Positions 31,001 through 40,037 of a stretch of 64,000 nt of DNA are shown here, piece after piece. A model generated the notes under the pieces. That model ran no database searches and was not told the DNA's origin. It worked only from the letters and a program-made list of their open reading frames with translations. Origin of the DNA: Pseudomaricurvus alcaniphilus (GTDB lineage: Bacteria > Pseudomonadota > Gammaproteobacteria > Pseudomonadales > Cellvibrionaceae); NCBI RefSeq assembly GCF_011440395.1, contig NZ_JAAOIX010000003.1, forward strand, positions 124,001 through 188,000, written 5' to 3'. Made by a program: the position numbers and the translations under genes. Numbering within the stretch: the stretch's first letter is position 1; every line of letters begins with the position of its first letter.

Positions 31001-32711
31001 AGAGGCCCGGGCGCTGGTAGCAGGCATGTACGGAGCCAACCCGGATTTTCCCACCTACATTAGCTGGAAAGAAGCCTTCGATGGGGCCCCGGGTGAAGTG
31101 ACCGCTGCACACTTTCAACAGCTCCCGGCAGAATTACACGGTAATGACGTCCTCTACGGTGGCGCTGGCAACGATCAGTTACACGGCAACGGTGGCGATG
31201 ACTTTCTTGCCGGCGGCAGTGGCAGTGACCGCTATTATTTTCAATCCGACTTTGGCCACGACTGGATATCCAGCGAGGGTGCCGCCGCCGGCGATAGAGA
31301 CGTGATTGAATTTGCTGCCGATATTAGTGCAGCCTCATTGGCTGCGCGGCGTGCAGGGTCGAACCTGGTTCTGGAAGTAGGGTCGAATACAGTCACCGTG
31401 GGTGATTTTTTCCTGGCTGCCGCCAGCGCTCCGACCGTTGCTTTTGCTAGCGGCGAAACACTGGACTACAACGATCTGCTGGTGCTGAGTGCCGCTGCTG
31501 AAGTTGCACCTGAACCTGAGGTGAGTCCCGAACCCGGCCCCGCTACCGAAGCAGGGCAGCAGATTGCCGGGACCTCCGGGGACGATGACTTGACCGGTAC
31601 GAGCGGCGATGACGTCATCGTCGGTGGTGCGGGCAATGATGTACTCAAAGGCGCGGCGGGTGACGATACCTTTGTCGTGCAGGGCGTCAATCAGGGCAGC
31701 GATCGAATCATCGGAGGCGGGGGAACAGATACCATTGTCGGCGGCAACGAAGATGACGCCATTAGCCTGGTGCGCTTGCTGGCTACCGACAGTGTGGAAG
31801 AAATTGATGGCGAGGCGGGTACCAACTCGGTACTGGGTACAGCCAGTAGCGACAGGCTGGATTTCTCCGCTACCCGGTTGCGCAATATCGACCTCATTGA
31901 TGGTGGCGCGGGGCACGACAGGATTACCGGTTCCGCGGCCGCGGATGTCATCGTGGGCAACAAGGGTAATGACAAGCTCGAGGGTGGGGCGGGTGCTGAC
32001 GTCTTCGTCGTCGAGGGAGCGAGACAGGGCACTGATCGAATCATTGGTGGCGGGGGTAAAGATACTATTCGCGGGGGCAGCGGCGACGATGCCATTAGCC
32101 TGGTGCGCTTGCTGGCTGCGGACAGTGTGGAGGAAATCGATGGCGGCGAGGGCTATAACATTCTGCTGGGTAGCGCCAGTGGTAATGTGCTGGACTTTTC
32201 CGCCAGCCAGTTGCGCCATATTGACCTCATCGACGGGGCCGCGGGCAGCGATCGAATAACCGGTTCGGCTGGCGATGATGTCATTGTGGGCGGCACCGAC
32301 AACGATCTGCTCAAGGGTGGAGCGGGGAGCGACCGCTTTATTTTCAGGGCTGGAGATGGCAGCGACCGGATTGTATTACCGGCAGTAGCAACAGCAGAGA
32401 CAGTGGAGGGAGAGATCGATACGCTGGTGTTTGAAGGTGTGGCTGCCGAGCAGTTGTGGTTCAGGCAGAGTGGCATGCATTTATTTATAAACGCCATCGG
32501 CTCCGGTGATCAGGTGAAGGTGGTGAACTGGTTTGCCGGGGCTCAGGGTGAGCCGCTTATCCAGGCTCAGGGTCAAACCCTGGACCAGGGAATGCTGGGC
32601 CAGCTGATAACAGCAATGGCGGCATTTGATGTTCCCGAGGGCGCCGGCTATGTGCTGCCTGCAGCCACCACTGAGGCGTTGACACCACTGCTGGCTGTGG
32701 CCTGGTCCTGA
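28005..32711 (+). CDS. RTX protein with N-terminal lipase domain, type I secretion substrate
   Basis: The 1568-residue product lacks a signal peptide, as expected for type I export. Residues ~1-300 resemble a class 3 lipase/alpha-beta hydrolase: FTLRGTDG, then the nucleophile elbow TGHSLGGHLAQAF with S175, and a candidate catalytic H275 (ILTNHSIKSLTDALAVYDML). Glycine-rich calcium-binding nonapeptides (GGxGxDxLx) occur in clusters near 486-545, 708-797, 843-893, 947-982, 1045-1075 and 1187-1455. A Pro/Glu linker lies at ~1168-1180. Residues ~1190-1440 contain two 111-residue repeats. The C-terminus is hydrophobic and Asp/Arg-poor, compatible with a type I signal. AAAGGA precedes the ATG. GC is about 40% up to ~28430 and about 60% after. 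Lipid hydrolysis is likely; the target is unknown. Confidence 0.9.
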   Translation: MTKLTDLFDYSSLAMAAYANGELMSDLKADGVEFSNSQAEKFLKKFEHQETSPDTLTGFSGSFYMVKAGESSGSFVFTLRGTDGNFIKNPVEFYKDYISDLSLGVLGTATLQIMDMLNFYLQAITPANEQVAQYQINVGVSTSDAGLMLAEKAPANGLGIPGLNATTPIIVTGHSLGGHLAQAFVRLFPNIVSAAYTYNAPGINSGVDGFDHLAEMLGAITDPINVTPGPSADARVTNVIAEPGAEFTAIVGDNLGASEMLFIEQGRVGDILTNHSIKSLTDALAVYDMLSRLDNSLTIDDASSILYAASNKASQSLEGIVNSVVSLLGVAAPHINNNDREALYTVIDTVISENLAAEFRVHSVAALDKSVAEQDSPLGMAYRHALRNLNPFVIVGGDDLYAAHNQNGELNVENFSDYYLQDRISLLDAIVQRNSDDAVHPDKINNRAIRYVDADAGEVFAGGNTTGQGGTNTVDPTTVANIVFGDESDNANLYCLSKNDHIYAGGGNDTLTGNGGDDYLEGGFGNDTYIYNSGDGMDVIYDIGGANTVRVNGSDIGTLTAIAGASAMYQQLDASGNPLNDNLFVVDDGDLRVLVGGVDTAADDVIIIDNFNVADSAVSYGIELLDHANQTDDASEFELVFDSMFYINPSQPEWTDEGLPSYFFRWVDSTYNQPYPVDYALFYDWVNSEALEIHAHAVHGLAVDRWTDGGDKDDLIYGRFGAYQSGNIVRQSQHDLLRGKDGDDVIYGDYEMVPRDWFSSTNLLTVLSEQPGDDTILGGRGSDAIYAGGGNDTIFATDEYRLGRYTWEYDQSISVNWDWDTRQFGHTVLMYSESDLENVDDMDVVFAGDGDDQLYGGSYADQLFAESGDDQILAGAGSDLVEAGQGNDIVFGDSYARFENVNAVPEPDWADIALGNNTQVDTELKLWEYGKYIVPDFVASATDSLQYDDTIWGGDGKDALFGELGDDTLLGGDGNDTLYGDRGNAWQDYMPIQSSRYFEEARALVAGMYGANPDFPTYISWKEAFDGAPGEVTAAHFQQLPAELHGNDVLYGGAGNDQLHGNGGDDFLAGGSGSDRYYFQSDFGHDWISSEGAAAGDRDVIEFAADISAASLAARRAGSNLVLEVGSNTVTVGDFFLAAASAPTVAFASGETLDYNDLLVLSAAAEVAPEPEVSPEPGPATEAGQQIAGTSGDDDLTGTSGDDVIVGGAGNDVLKGAAGDDTFVVQGVNQGSDRIIGGGGTDTIVGGNEDDAISLVRLLATDSVEEIDGEAGTNSVLGTASSDRLDFSATRLRNIDLIDGGAGHDRITGSAAADVIVGNKGNDKLEGGAGADVFVVEGARQGTDRIIGGGGKDTIRGGSGDDAISLVRLLAADSVEEIDGGEGYNILLGSASGNVLDFSASQLRHIDLIDGAAGSDRITGSAGDDVIVGGTDNDLLKGGAGSDRFIFRAGDGSDRIVLPAVATAETVEGEIDTLVFEGVAAEQLWFRQSGMHLFINAIGSGDQVKVVNWFAGAQGEPLIQAQGQTLDQGMLGQLITAMAAFDVPEGAGYVLPAATTEALTPLLAVAWS
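31571..32230 (+). repeat. 333-bp tandem duplication inside the RTX gene
   Basis: Two units about 333 bp (111 codons) apart encode DRIIGGGG..DTI.GG...DDAISLVRLLA.DSVEEIDG and RNIDLIDGGAGHDRITGS / RHIDLIDGAAGSDRITGS. The block GCCATTAGCCTGGTGCGCTT is identical at 31758 and 32091. DNA-level identity shows a recent duplication or gene-conversion event. Confidence 0.85.
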
Positions 32712-33072
32712 TCGACCATAGGGCTGCTTAGGGTTGCTGCGGTGCTATGCACAAGACCGTTGCAGCACTCGAGGCCGGCAGTGAGGCTGCATATTTGGAG
32801 ATTGGCAATATTAGAGGCTGCCAACATTAGAAGATATTAATGTATTTGAGTAGGTGACACTCTCCCTCAGGGGGGCACCGCTACAGGGCCCTTGTCACTG
32901 TTGGGTATCTGCCGCTACCGGCGTTTTGCTTTTCAGGTCGCACATCAGGGGTTGAATTATTCCAGTTAGCCCCCATCTCCATTTCCATCCTGTATCTCCC
33001 TAATATCAGATACAACATGAAAACAGATTCATCCGTTGAACAGCCTCGACCTAAATTAGGAGTTTATTAGTA
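32712..33072 (+). other. Gene-free interval between the RTX gene and htpG
   Basis: I see no gene in these 361 bases. The right part holds a heat-shock-type promoter (32951-32978) and a ribosome site before htpG. No convincing terminator for the RTX gene was found. Confidence 0.6.
32951..32978 (+). promoter_or_regulatory. Sigma-32 (heat-shock) promoter for htpG
   Basis: GTTGAAT (32951-32957), a 13-base spacer and CCCCATCT (32971-32978) closely match the enterobacterial sigma-32 consensus CTTGAAA-N13-CCCCATNT. It lies about 95 bases before the htpG ATG and explains heat induction of this chaperone. Confidence 0.8.
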
Positions 33073-34974
33073 ATGACTGTGGAAGCGCATAAAGAAACCC
33101 GTGGTTTTCAGACAGAAGCCAAGCAATTACTGCACCTGATGATCCACTCGCTCTATTCCAACCGCGAAATTTTTCTGCGGGAGCTGGTGTCCAATGCTTC
33201 GGATGCAGCGGACAAATTGCGTTTTAAGGCGCTGTCAGACGACAGCTTGTACGAGAGTGATTCCGAGCTGGCTATTCGCGTCGAATTTGATAAAGACGCA
33301 AAAACCATCACTATTATCGATAACGGCATCGGCATGACCCGTGAAGAAGTGGTGGAAAACCTCGGTACTATCGCCAGGTCAGGTACAGCCCAGTTCCTCC
33401 AGTCGCTGTCCGGTGACGAGAAGAAAGACTCGAAACTGATCGGTCAGTTCGGCGTCGGATTCTACTCCGCCTTTATCGTTGCCGATCGTGTCGAAGTGTT
33501 TACCCGCAAAGCCGGCACACCGATAACAGAGGGCGTGCACTGGGAGTGCACCGGGGAAGCCGAATTTACCGTCGAAACCGTCGAGAAGAATACCCGCGGC
33601 ACCACGATTACCCTGCACTTGAAGCCCGATGCTGAAGAATTCGCCGACGGCTGGCGCCTGCGCAGCATTATCAAGAAGTATTCCGACCACATCTCCCTGC
33701 CGGTGATTATGAAAAAAGATCCGGTCGGCGAAGATGCCGAGAGCAAGGAGCCGGAAGATGAAACCGTCAACCACGCCACGGCGCTGTGGACTCGCTCGCG
33801 CTCCGAAGTCAGCGACGATGAGTACAAGGAGTTTTACAAGCACGTCTCCCACGACTTCGAAGACCCGCTGAGCTGGAGCCACAACCGGGTAGAGGGCAAG
33901 CTCGATTACACCAGCCTGCTCTATATCCCCGCCAAGGCCCCGTTTGACCTGTACAACCGGGATGCTTCCCGCGGCCTCAAGCTGTACGTGCAGCGCACCT
34001 TTATTATGGACGACGCCGAGCAGTTTTTGCCCATGTACCTGCGTTTCGTCAAGGGTATTGTCGACTCCAATGACCTGTCGTTGAACGTCTCCCGGGAAAT
34101 CCTGCAAAAGGACCCGAACATCGATGCCATGCGCACTGCCTTGACCAAGCGAGTGCTGGACATGCTTGGTAAGATGGCGAAGAACAACCCGGAAGATTAC
34201 AGCAAGTTCTGGCAGGCTTTCGGCCAGGTGCTGAAAGAAGGCCCTGCTGAAGACTTCGCCAACCGGGAAAAAATTGCCTCGCTGCTGCGCTTTTCCAGTA
34301 CCCATACCGATAAGCCAGACCAGGACCAGTCGCTGGATAACTACATCGAGCGCATGAAGGAAGGCCAGGAGAAAATCTACTACGTGGCGGCGGAAAACTT
34401 TAATACCGCCAAAAACAGCCCGCATCTGGAGGCCCTGCGCAAGCGCGGTATCGAGGTCCTGCTGCTGTGCGACCGGGTCGACGAGTGGCTGATGAGCCAC
34501 TTGATGGAGTACAAGGAAAAGCACTTCCAGGATGTCGGTAAGGGTCAGCTGAACCTTGGGGAACTGGATACTGAAGAGGACAAGAAAGCCCAGGAAGAGA
34601 GCGCCAAGCAGCACGAGGACCTGGTGAAGCGAGTCAAGGACGTGCTGGACAATCGGGTTGCCGATGTGCGGGTGACCAATCGCCTGACTGAATCGCCCGC
34701 CTGTATTGTGGTGGGCGAGCATGATATGGGTGCCCAGATGCGCCGTATCCTGGAGCAGGCCGGCCAGGAACTGCCGGAAACCAAGCCGATCTTCGAGTTG
34801 AACCCGGAGCATCCGCTGGTGGACAAGCTGGACCACGAGCAGAATGAAGATCGCTTCGCCGATCTCGCCAATATCCTGTTTGACCAGGCCAGTCTCGCTG
34901 AGGGTGGTACCCTGGAGGATCCAGCGGCCTATGTCAGCAAGCTCAACAAGCTGTTGCTGGAACTGAGTAACTGA
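33073..34974 (+). CDS. htpG: Molecular chaperone HtpG (Hsp90)
   Basis: This cytoplasmic dimeric ATPase helps fold and remodel client proteins. The 633-residue product starts with [20 protein letters not shown] and [20 protein letters not shown], followed by the GHKL ATPase motifs [19 protein letters not shown] and [17 protein letters not shown]. The middle domain contains [17 protein letters not shown] and [14 protein letters not shown], and the C-terminal dimerisation domain is complete. LGG-type spacing AGGAG occurs upstream of the ATG. A sigma-32-type promoter precedes it. Confidence 0.98.
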   Translation: MTVEAHKETRGFQTEAKQLLHLMIHSLYSNREIFLRELVSNASDAADKLRFKALSDDSLYESDSELAIRVEFDKDAKTITIIDNGIGMTREEVVENLGTIARSGTAQFLQSLSGDEKKDSKLIGQFGVGFYSAFIVADRVEVFTRKAGTPITEGVHWECTGEAEFTVETVEKNTRGTTITLHLKPDAEEFADGWRLRSIIKKYSDHISLPVIMKKDPVGEDAESKEPEDETVNHATALWTRSRSEVSDDEYKEFYKHVSHDFEDPLSWSHNRVEGKLDYTSLLYIPAKAPFDLYNRDASRGLKLYVQRTFIMDDAEQFLPMYLRFVKGIVDSNDLSLNVSREILQKDPNIDAMRTALTKRVLDMLGKMAKNNPEDYSKFWQAFGQVLKEGPAEDFANREKIASLLRFSSTHTDKPDQDQSLDNYIERMKEGQEKIYYVAAENFNTAKNSPHLEALRKRGIEVLLLCDRVDEWLMSHLMEYKEKHFQDVGKGQLNLGELDTEEDKKAQEESAKQHEDLVKRVKDVLDNRVADVRVTNRLTESPACIVVGEHDMGAQMRRILEQAGQELPETKPIFELNPEHPLVDKLDHEQNEDRFADLANILFDQASLAEGGTLEDPAAYVSKLNKLLLELSN

Positions 34975-35104
34975 TCCGGTCGCCCGGAAGCAAAATATAG
35001 TCGTCCGCAAACAAATGTCCCGTTTGTTTGCGGGGTGTATCTCTCCGCGGTAGCGGAAGAGTGCGCAAAGGCACTGCCAGCAGTGCCTGTTCCAACCCCA
35101 TTCA

Positions 35105-35138
35105 ACTACACCGCACCCGGCCCCGGGCGCGGTGTAGT
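35105..35138 (+). terminator. Strong hairpin after htpG, possible terminator
   Basis: ACTACACCGC and GCGGTGTAGT form a 10-bp outer stem enclosing CCCGG/CCGGG. Only a loose T-rich stretch (CTTGTGTTTTA) follows. A second hairpin, CCGCAAACAAA/TTTGTTTGCGG (35005-35033), lies closer to the htpG stop but has no U-run. Confidence 0.5.
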
Positions 35139-35176
35139 CACTTGTGTTTTACGCGTTATTTACCGGAGTGTTTTTG

Positions 35177-35461
35177 ATGGACCAACAACTTAAATCCAAC
35201 CTGTTGTCGAGCGCCCACTGGATAAGGCTGTTATTTATGCTGTTGTTTGCGCTGCTGGTGCAGGTGGCAGCGGCAGTTATGTGGGTGGTAGTGGTGGTCC
35301 AGTTCCTGTTTAATTTAGTGGGTGGCACCAGCAATATTCCGTTGCGTGAGTTTGGCCACAGCCTGTCGGTGTTTATTTTCCAGTGTTGGCAATTCTTGAA
35401 TTACAATTCCGACGACAAGCCGTTCCCTTTCCAGGACTGGCCAGGCGACTCGTCTGACTAA
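35177..35461 (+). CDS. DUF4389 family membrane protein
   Basis: The 94-residue product has a short N-terminus, one strong transmembrane segment with a second, weaker hydrophobic stretch (LLFMLLFALLVQVAAAVMWV onward), the family pattern REFGHSLSVFIFQCWQFLNYNSDDKPFPF and an acidic C-terminus. CGGAG lies eight bases before ATG 35177, which is preferred over a GTG eleven codons upstream. The function of the family is unknown. It lies 81 bases before sixA on the same strand and could be co-transcribed with it. Confidence 0.85.
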   Translation: MDQQLKSNLLSSAHWIRLLFMLLFALLVQVAAAVMWVVVVVQFLFNLVGGTSNIPLREFGHSLSVFIFQCWQFLNYNSDDKPFPFQDWPGDSSD

Positions 35462-35542
35462 ACCGCCGGGCGGTTGCGAGCGTACACAGCGAGGGAATGC
35501 TGATATAGTGGCGTTTAAAGCAACTCCAGACAAAAGATCGGT

Positions 35543-36013
35543 ATGAAACTTTTTATTTTACGGCACGGCGAAGCGGAGAGCTTTGCCTCCCGGGATTCAG
35601 AGCGGGCGTTGACCGTCGCCGGGGATGCGCAGACCCGGGCAGTATTGCAGGAGTCTGCGACGGAATTGCAGCAGGTAGGCCGTATTTTCGCCAGCCCCTA
35701 CAAGCGGGCTCAGCAGACAGCCGGGCTCGCAGCGGAGCAATTAGGCCTCGCGGTGGAAAACTGTGAACTGCTTACCCCGGACAGGGACATCTTACCCTTG
35801 ATCCGGTTTCTCGATGACAATAGCACCGCCGCCTGCCTGCTGGTGTCCCATCAACCGCTGGTCGGCCGCCTCGTCGACTGGCTCACCGGGGCGCCGAGGG
35901 GGCGCTACTTTATGGGAACCAGCGCACTGGCTTGTATCGACGCAGAGGTGCTGGCCCAGTCTTGTGCCACGTTGAACTGGTTGCGACAGCCGGGGGAGTC
36001 TGCTCGTGATTGA
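35543..36013 (+). CDS. sixA: Phosphohistidine phosphatase SixA
   Basis: A small histidine-phosphatase-superfamily enzyme of 156 residues. The RHG motif (LFILRHGEAE) places the catalytic His at residue 8. ASPYKRAQQTA and LLVSHQPLVGRLVDWL supply the other phosphate-pocket Arg and His. E. coli SixA dephosphorylates phosphohistidine proteins such as components of the nitrogen PTS. Its 3' end overlaps the next gene by eight bases, which suggests translational coupling. Confidence 0.93.
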   Translation: MKLFILRHGEAESFASRDSERALTVAGDAQTRAVLQESATELQQVGRIFASPYKRAQQTAGLAAEQLGLAVENCELLTPDRDILPLIRFLDDNSTAACLLVSHQPLVGRLVDWLTGAPRGRYFMGTSALACIDAEVLAQSCATLNWLRQPGESARD

Positions 36014-36932
36014 TAAATTGCTGTGTCGCACCTATTGCCGCTTCAAATTAATCTGCAGCCAGTCGCTGCTGGCTGTGCTGGCCTTCCTTGTATCCAGCCA
36101 CGTGGCGGCACTGGCCCTGGTCACTTACCCCCACGCTACGCTGCTGTTTGAGCAGCGCAAGTCGGTGGACGATTATCGTCTCACGCTCGGCAACCTGAAA
36201 AAAATCGACAGTCGCTGGCGTGCCGACCGTGAGCAGCGGCTGACAGGTGATTTGCACAGCCGCACCTTTGAACTCAGCGAGGACAACAGCGCAAAGGAGG
36301 TTTTTAACTATTACCGCAAGCAGCTGTTGCAACTGGGTGGACGGGAGCTGTTCTATTGTGAATCGAGAAATTGTGGCAGCAGCAACGCTTGGGCCAATAC
36401 CCGCTTTCACGTCAAGCAGTTGTATGGCCTGGACAGTGATCAGTACTACTCGTCCTTCGAGATTATTGAGGACAATGACCTGCGCTCCTATGTGGCGCTC
36501 TACGCCGTGAGGCGGGGCAATAACCGCAATTACGTGCAGCTGGATGTGTTGCAGACGCGGGAGACGCCGCGGATTTCCAGCTCCGTCGAGGCGATCGAGG
36601 AGCGCCTGCGGGAGCAGCAGAGCTTTACCTTTGTGGACGCAATCCTGCCCGATGGCGGTCTGGAAGAAGGGCATTTGAAAAGCCTGCAGGGTCTGCTGCG
36701 CCGGCACCGCACCTGGGTGATCGGCCTGGTGGGACACAATTATGCAGCGCAGCCCCTGGCCGAACAGCAGCGCCAGTCGCTGGCCATGGTGGTGGCGATT
36801 AAAGAGCAGTTACTGGCCAGTGGCGTGGAGGCTGACAGGGTGCAGGTGTTTGGTCTCGGCGGCCTGGTGCCGGCGGTCAGGTTGGGCAAGCGGGAAGCGC
36901 TGTTCCAGGTGGTGCTGATCTCGGGATTGTGA
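36006..36932 (+). CDS. DUF4892 family exported protein
   Basis: The 308-residue product starts at a GTG overlapping sixA. A signal peptide is visible (SQSLLAVLAFLVSSHVAALA, mature start near 38). The body contains HATLLFEQRKSVDDYRLTLG and KEVFNYYRKQLLQLGGRELF, typical of DUF4892. The C-terminal ~90 residues (LRRHRTWVIGLVGHNYA, QRQSLAMVVAIKEQLLASGV) resemble an OmpA-like peptidoglycan-binding fold. It is probably a periplasmic or outer-membrane-associated protein; its function is unknown. Confidence 0.85.
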   Translation: MIDKLLCRTYCRFKLICSQSLLAVLAFLVSSHVAALALVTYPHATLLFEQRKSVDDYRLTLGNLKKIDSRWRADREQRLTGDLHSRTFELSEDNSAKEVFNYYRKQLLQLGGRELFYCESRNCGSSNAWANTRFHVKQLYGLDSDQYYSSFEIIEDNDLRSYVALYAVRRGNNRNYVQLDVLQTRETPRISSSVEAIEERLREQQSFTFVDAILPDGGLEEGHLKSLQGLLRRHRTWVIGLVGHNYAAQPLAEQQRQSLAMVVAIKEQLLASGVEADRVQVFGLGGLVPAVRLGKREALFQVVLISGL

Positions 36933-37010
36933 CAGCGCGAGGTAGTTGCAGCCAGTTGCGGGAAGTTGTGCGGGCCCGCGTTGACGGGCCGGGAAGGGAG
37001 CGGGATTTGC

Positions 37011-37550
37011 TCAGGATATCAGGGAAAGAAACTCGGTGCGGGTGGCGGCGTTGTCCCGGAAAGCACCCAGCATGGCTGAGGTTTTCATAACAGAATTTTG
37101 CTTCTCGACGCCGCGCATCATCATGCACATATGCTTCGCTTCAATGATTACCCCAACTCCCTCGGCTTCAGTAACGTTGCGCACGGTTTCGGCAATTTGC
37201 AAGGTCAGCTGCTCCTGAATCTGCAGGCGGCGGGCAAACATATCGACGATTCGGGCAATCTTGGACAGTCCCAACACCTTGCCGGTGGGTATATAAGCGA
37301 CATGCGCCCTGCCGATAAACGGCAGCATGTGGTGTTCGCACATGGAGTAGAGCTCGATGTCCTTGACGATAATCATTTCGCTGGAATCCGAGGGGAAGAG
37401 GGCGTCGTTGACGACCTGCTCCACCGTCTCGCTGTAGCCACGGGTTAAAAACTGCATGGCTTTGGCCGCGCGGGCAGGGGTGTCTTTCAGGCCGGGTCGG
37501 TCCAGGTCTTCACCAATTGCTTCAATAATCCTGGCGTATTCTTCTTTCAT
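37011..37550 (-). CDS. folE: GTP cyclohydrolase I
   Basis: It makes 7,8-dihydroneopterin triphosphate from GTP, the first step of tetrahydrofolate synthesis (and of queuosine-type pathways). From ATG 37550 the product has 179 residues; a TTG nine bases upstream would add three more. Zinc ligands are visible: C71 and H74 in [12 protein letters not shown], and C142 in [38 protein letters not shown] is the standard core, given here only in part as [12 protein letters not shown]. The gene is convergent with the DUF4892 gene and divergent from prmB. Confidence 0.96.
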   Translation of the reverse strand: MKEEYARIIEAIGEDLDRPGLKDTPARAAKAMQFLTRGYSETVEQVVNDALFPSDSSEMIIVKDIELYSMCEHHMLPFIGRAHVAYIPTGKVLGLSKIARIVDMFARRLQIQEQLTLQIAETVRNVTEAEGVGVIIEAKHMCMMMRGVEKQNSVMKTSAMLGAFRDNAATRTEFLSLIS

Positions 37551-37822
37551 TGGCGGCAATATCTCTTGCTATAAATGTTTTTTACGAGTGCTTGCAGGCT
37601 CTGGTTCGGTGGCCTTCATATAGTAAGTATATATAAGTATCAGGGCGTTGACCGCTGCCTCGCTCGATCAGCAGGCTACCCTACTTGAAGGTTTGCAGGG
37701 GGTAAAGTGGTTTTGCATTTCTTTAAAGGACGTATTGCGTCAAAATGGTGCTGGTTTCGACGAAAAACGTTAATATTTGGCGCTTTGTTTGGCCAAACCC
37801 CTGATCCGACCTGGAGCAACCC

Positions 37823-38746
37823 TTGATCGAAAAACGCGAATCACCTGTTGGCGAACTGATCACCATTCGCGACTACCTGCGCTGGGCCACCAGCCGCTTT
37901 AACGCTGCACACCTGTTCTTTGGCCACGGCACCGACAACGCCTGGGACGAAGCGGTGCAACTGATCATGCCCAGCTTGCACTTGCCCTGGGACAGCTCGC
38001 CGGATTTACTCAATGCCCGCCTCACCAGCGACGAGCGTAAATTGCTGGTGGAACTGATTGAGCGCCGCATCAGCGAGCGTATCCCCGCCGCTTACCTGAC
38101 CGGCAAGGCCTGGTTTGCCGGGCTGGAATTTTATGTGGATGAGCGGGTGCTGGTGCCGCGCTCGCCACTGGCGGAAATGATTGGCGAGCAGTTTCAGCCC
38201 TGGCTCACAGTCTGGCCCGAGCGAGTGCTGGACCTGTGCACCGGCAGTGGCTGTATCGGAATTGCCTGCGCCCGGCAATTTGCCGATGCCGAAGTGATTC
38301 TCAGCGATATCGATGCCGGTGCCCTGCAAGTGGCGCAGGCGAATATCGACAAGCACCGCCTCGGCGATCAGGTCAGCGCTGTCCAGTCGGATTTGTTCAG
38401 CGGCCTGGTGGGTCAATCGTTTGACTTGATTGTCAGCAATCCACCCTATGTAAACGCCGAGGACCTGGACACTATGCCGGCCGAGTTTCGGGCTGAACCG
38501 GCCATCGCTTTGGGCAGTGGTAACGACGGCCTGGCATTTACCCGGCGCCTGTTGCGCGAGGCGCGGGCGCACCTGCGGGATGGCGGGTTGCTGGTGGTGG
38601 AAGTGGGCAACAGTTGGCCAGCGCTGGAGGCCGCTTACCCCTCGGTACCCTTTACCTGGGTAGAGTTGGCCGACGGTGGCCACGGTGTTTTCACCCTCAG
38701 TGCCGAACAGCTGGATCAGTATGCAGAGGCGCTGCAGGCGTCATAA
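37823..38746 (+). CDS. prmB: 50S ribosomal protein L3 glutamine methyltransferase PrmB
   Basis: This SAM-dependent enzyme methylates a glutamine of ribosomal protein L3. The 307-residue product has the HemK/PrmB N-terminal helical domain, [16 protein letters not shown] for SAM binding and [13 protein letters not shown] with the catalytic [19 protein letters not shown] and the N-terminal [20 protein letters not shown] distinguish PrmB from PrmC. It starts at a TTG with GGAG eight bases upstream; no better start is present. It lies upstream of aroC, an arrangement common in gammaproteobacteria. Confidence 0.95.
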   Translation: MIEKRESPVGELITIRDYLRWATSRFNAAHLFFGHGTDNAWDEAVQLIMPSLHLPWDSSPDLLNARLTSDERKLLVELIERRISERIPAAYLTGKAWFAGLEFYVDERVLVPRSPLAEMIGEQFQPWLTVWPERVLDLCTGSGCIGIACARQFADAEVILSDIDAGALQVAQANIDKHRLGDQVSAVQSDLFSGLVGQSFDLIVSNPPYVNAEDLDTMPAEFRAEPAIALGSGNDGLAFTRRLLREARAHLRDGGLLVVEVGNSWPALEAAYPSVPFTWVELADGGHGVFTLSAEQLDQYAEALQAS

Positions 38747-38885
38747 AAATAAGTTAAAGAAGGCAGGGGGCCGCCAAAATTGGCGTATAATGCCCGGCTT
38801 TTATAAGTTGCGTAGCTCGGGCTGAGCGCCGGGTGTGCAGTTGGGCGGGGCAATCGCCTGTGAACTTGGGAATGATTGGTTACTT

Positions 38886-39977
38886 ATGTCTGGAAATACC
38901 TTTGGTAAATTGTTCACCGTCACCACCTTCGGGGAAAGTCATGGCCTGGCCCTGGGTGCCATTGTGGACGGCTGTCCCCCGGGGCTGGAATTAACAGAAG
39001 AAGATCTGCAGGGTGACCTGGATCGGCGTAAACCGGGCCAGTCCCGTTACACCACCCAGCGGCGCGAGGCGGACCAGGTGAAAATCCTGTCGGGCGTGTT
39101 TGAGGGCAAGACTACCGGTACACCCATTGGCTTGTTGATCGAGAACACCGACCAGCGCTCCAGGGACTACGCCAATATCAAGGACATCTACCGGCCCGCC
39201 CACGCGGACTACACCTATATGCAAAAGTACGGGGTGCGCGATTACCGCGGCGGCGGTCGTTCCTCGGCCCGGGAGACAGCCATGCGGGTGGCGGCCGGTG
39301 CCATCGCCAAAAAATACCTGGCCAGTCGGCACGGCATCCAGGTGCGCGGTTACCTGAGCCAGTTGGGGCCGATCAAGATCGACAGCGTGGATTGGGACGA
39401 GATCCACAACAACGCCTTTTTCTGCCCCGATGCCAGCAAGGTTGCCGAGATGGAAACCTATATGCAGGCCTTGAACAAGGAGGGCAACTCCATCGGCGCC
39501 AAAATCACGGTCACTGCGACCGGTGTGCCGCCGGGGCTGGGGGAACCGGTGTTTGATCGTCTCGACGCGGAATTGGCCCACGCCCTGATGAGCATTAACG
39601 CAGTGAAAGGTGTGGAAATTGGTGCGGGCTTTGCGAGCGTGGAGCAAAAGGGCACCGAGCATCGCGACGAAATGACCCCGGAGGGTTTTCTGTCCAACCA
39701 GGCGGGCGGTATTCTCGGTGGCATATCCACCGGCCAGGAGCTGGTTGCCCACCTGGCGCTCAAGCCCACCTCCAGCCTGCATTTGCCCGGGCGCAGCGTC
39801 AACGTCAATGGCGAAGCGGTGGAGGTGGTCACCAAGGGGCGGCACGACCCCTGTGTTGGCATTCGCGCCACACCCATTGCCGAGGCGATGATGGCGCTGG
39901 TGATTGTTGATCACCTGTTGCGCCACCGCGGCCAGAACGGCGACGTTGAGCATGGCATCCCGGTTATCCCGGGTTAA
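38886..39977 (+). CDS. aroC: Chorismate synthase
   Basis: It converts EPSP to chorismate in the last step of the shikimate pathway and needs reduced FMN. From ATG 38886 the product is 363 residues. Signatures are [38 protein letters not shown], and [25 protein letters not shown] and RPAHADYTY are also present. The frame is open 17 codons further upstream but the family starts at MSGN. TATAAT at 38786-38791 may be its -10. It feeds chorismate to the tryptophan genes later in the window. Confidence 0.98.
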   Translation: MSGNTFGKLFTVTTFGESHGLALGAIVDGCPPGLELTEEDLQGDLDRRKPGQSRYTTQRREADQVKILSGVFEGKTTGTPIGLLIENTDQRSRDYANIKDIYRPAHADYTYMQKYGVRDYRGGGRSSARETAMRVAAGAIAKKYLASRHGIQVRGYLSQLGPIKIDSVDWDEIHNNAFFCPDASKVAEMETYMQALNKEGNSIGAKITVTATGVPPGLGEPVFDRLDAELAHALMSINAVKGVEIGAGFASVEQKGTEHRDEMTPEGFLSNQAGGILGGISTGQELVAHLALKPTSSLHLPGRSVNVNGEAVEVVTKGRHDPCVGIRATPIAEAMMALVIVDHLLRHRGQNGDVEHGIPVIPG

Positions 39978-40037
39978 GTTGCCCGCAGTAAGCTCGCCAG
40001 CAGCTCGGGCCGCGGCTAACGGTACAGGCGCCAGATT

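Noticed and set aside
33379-35010. 543-codon minus-strand frame opposite htpG
   Set aside because: It is a mirror of htpG codon bias in a GC-rich gene. htpG has full family motifs.
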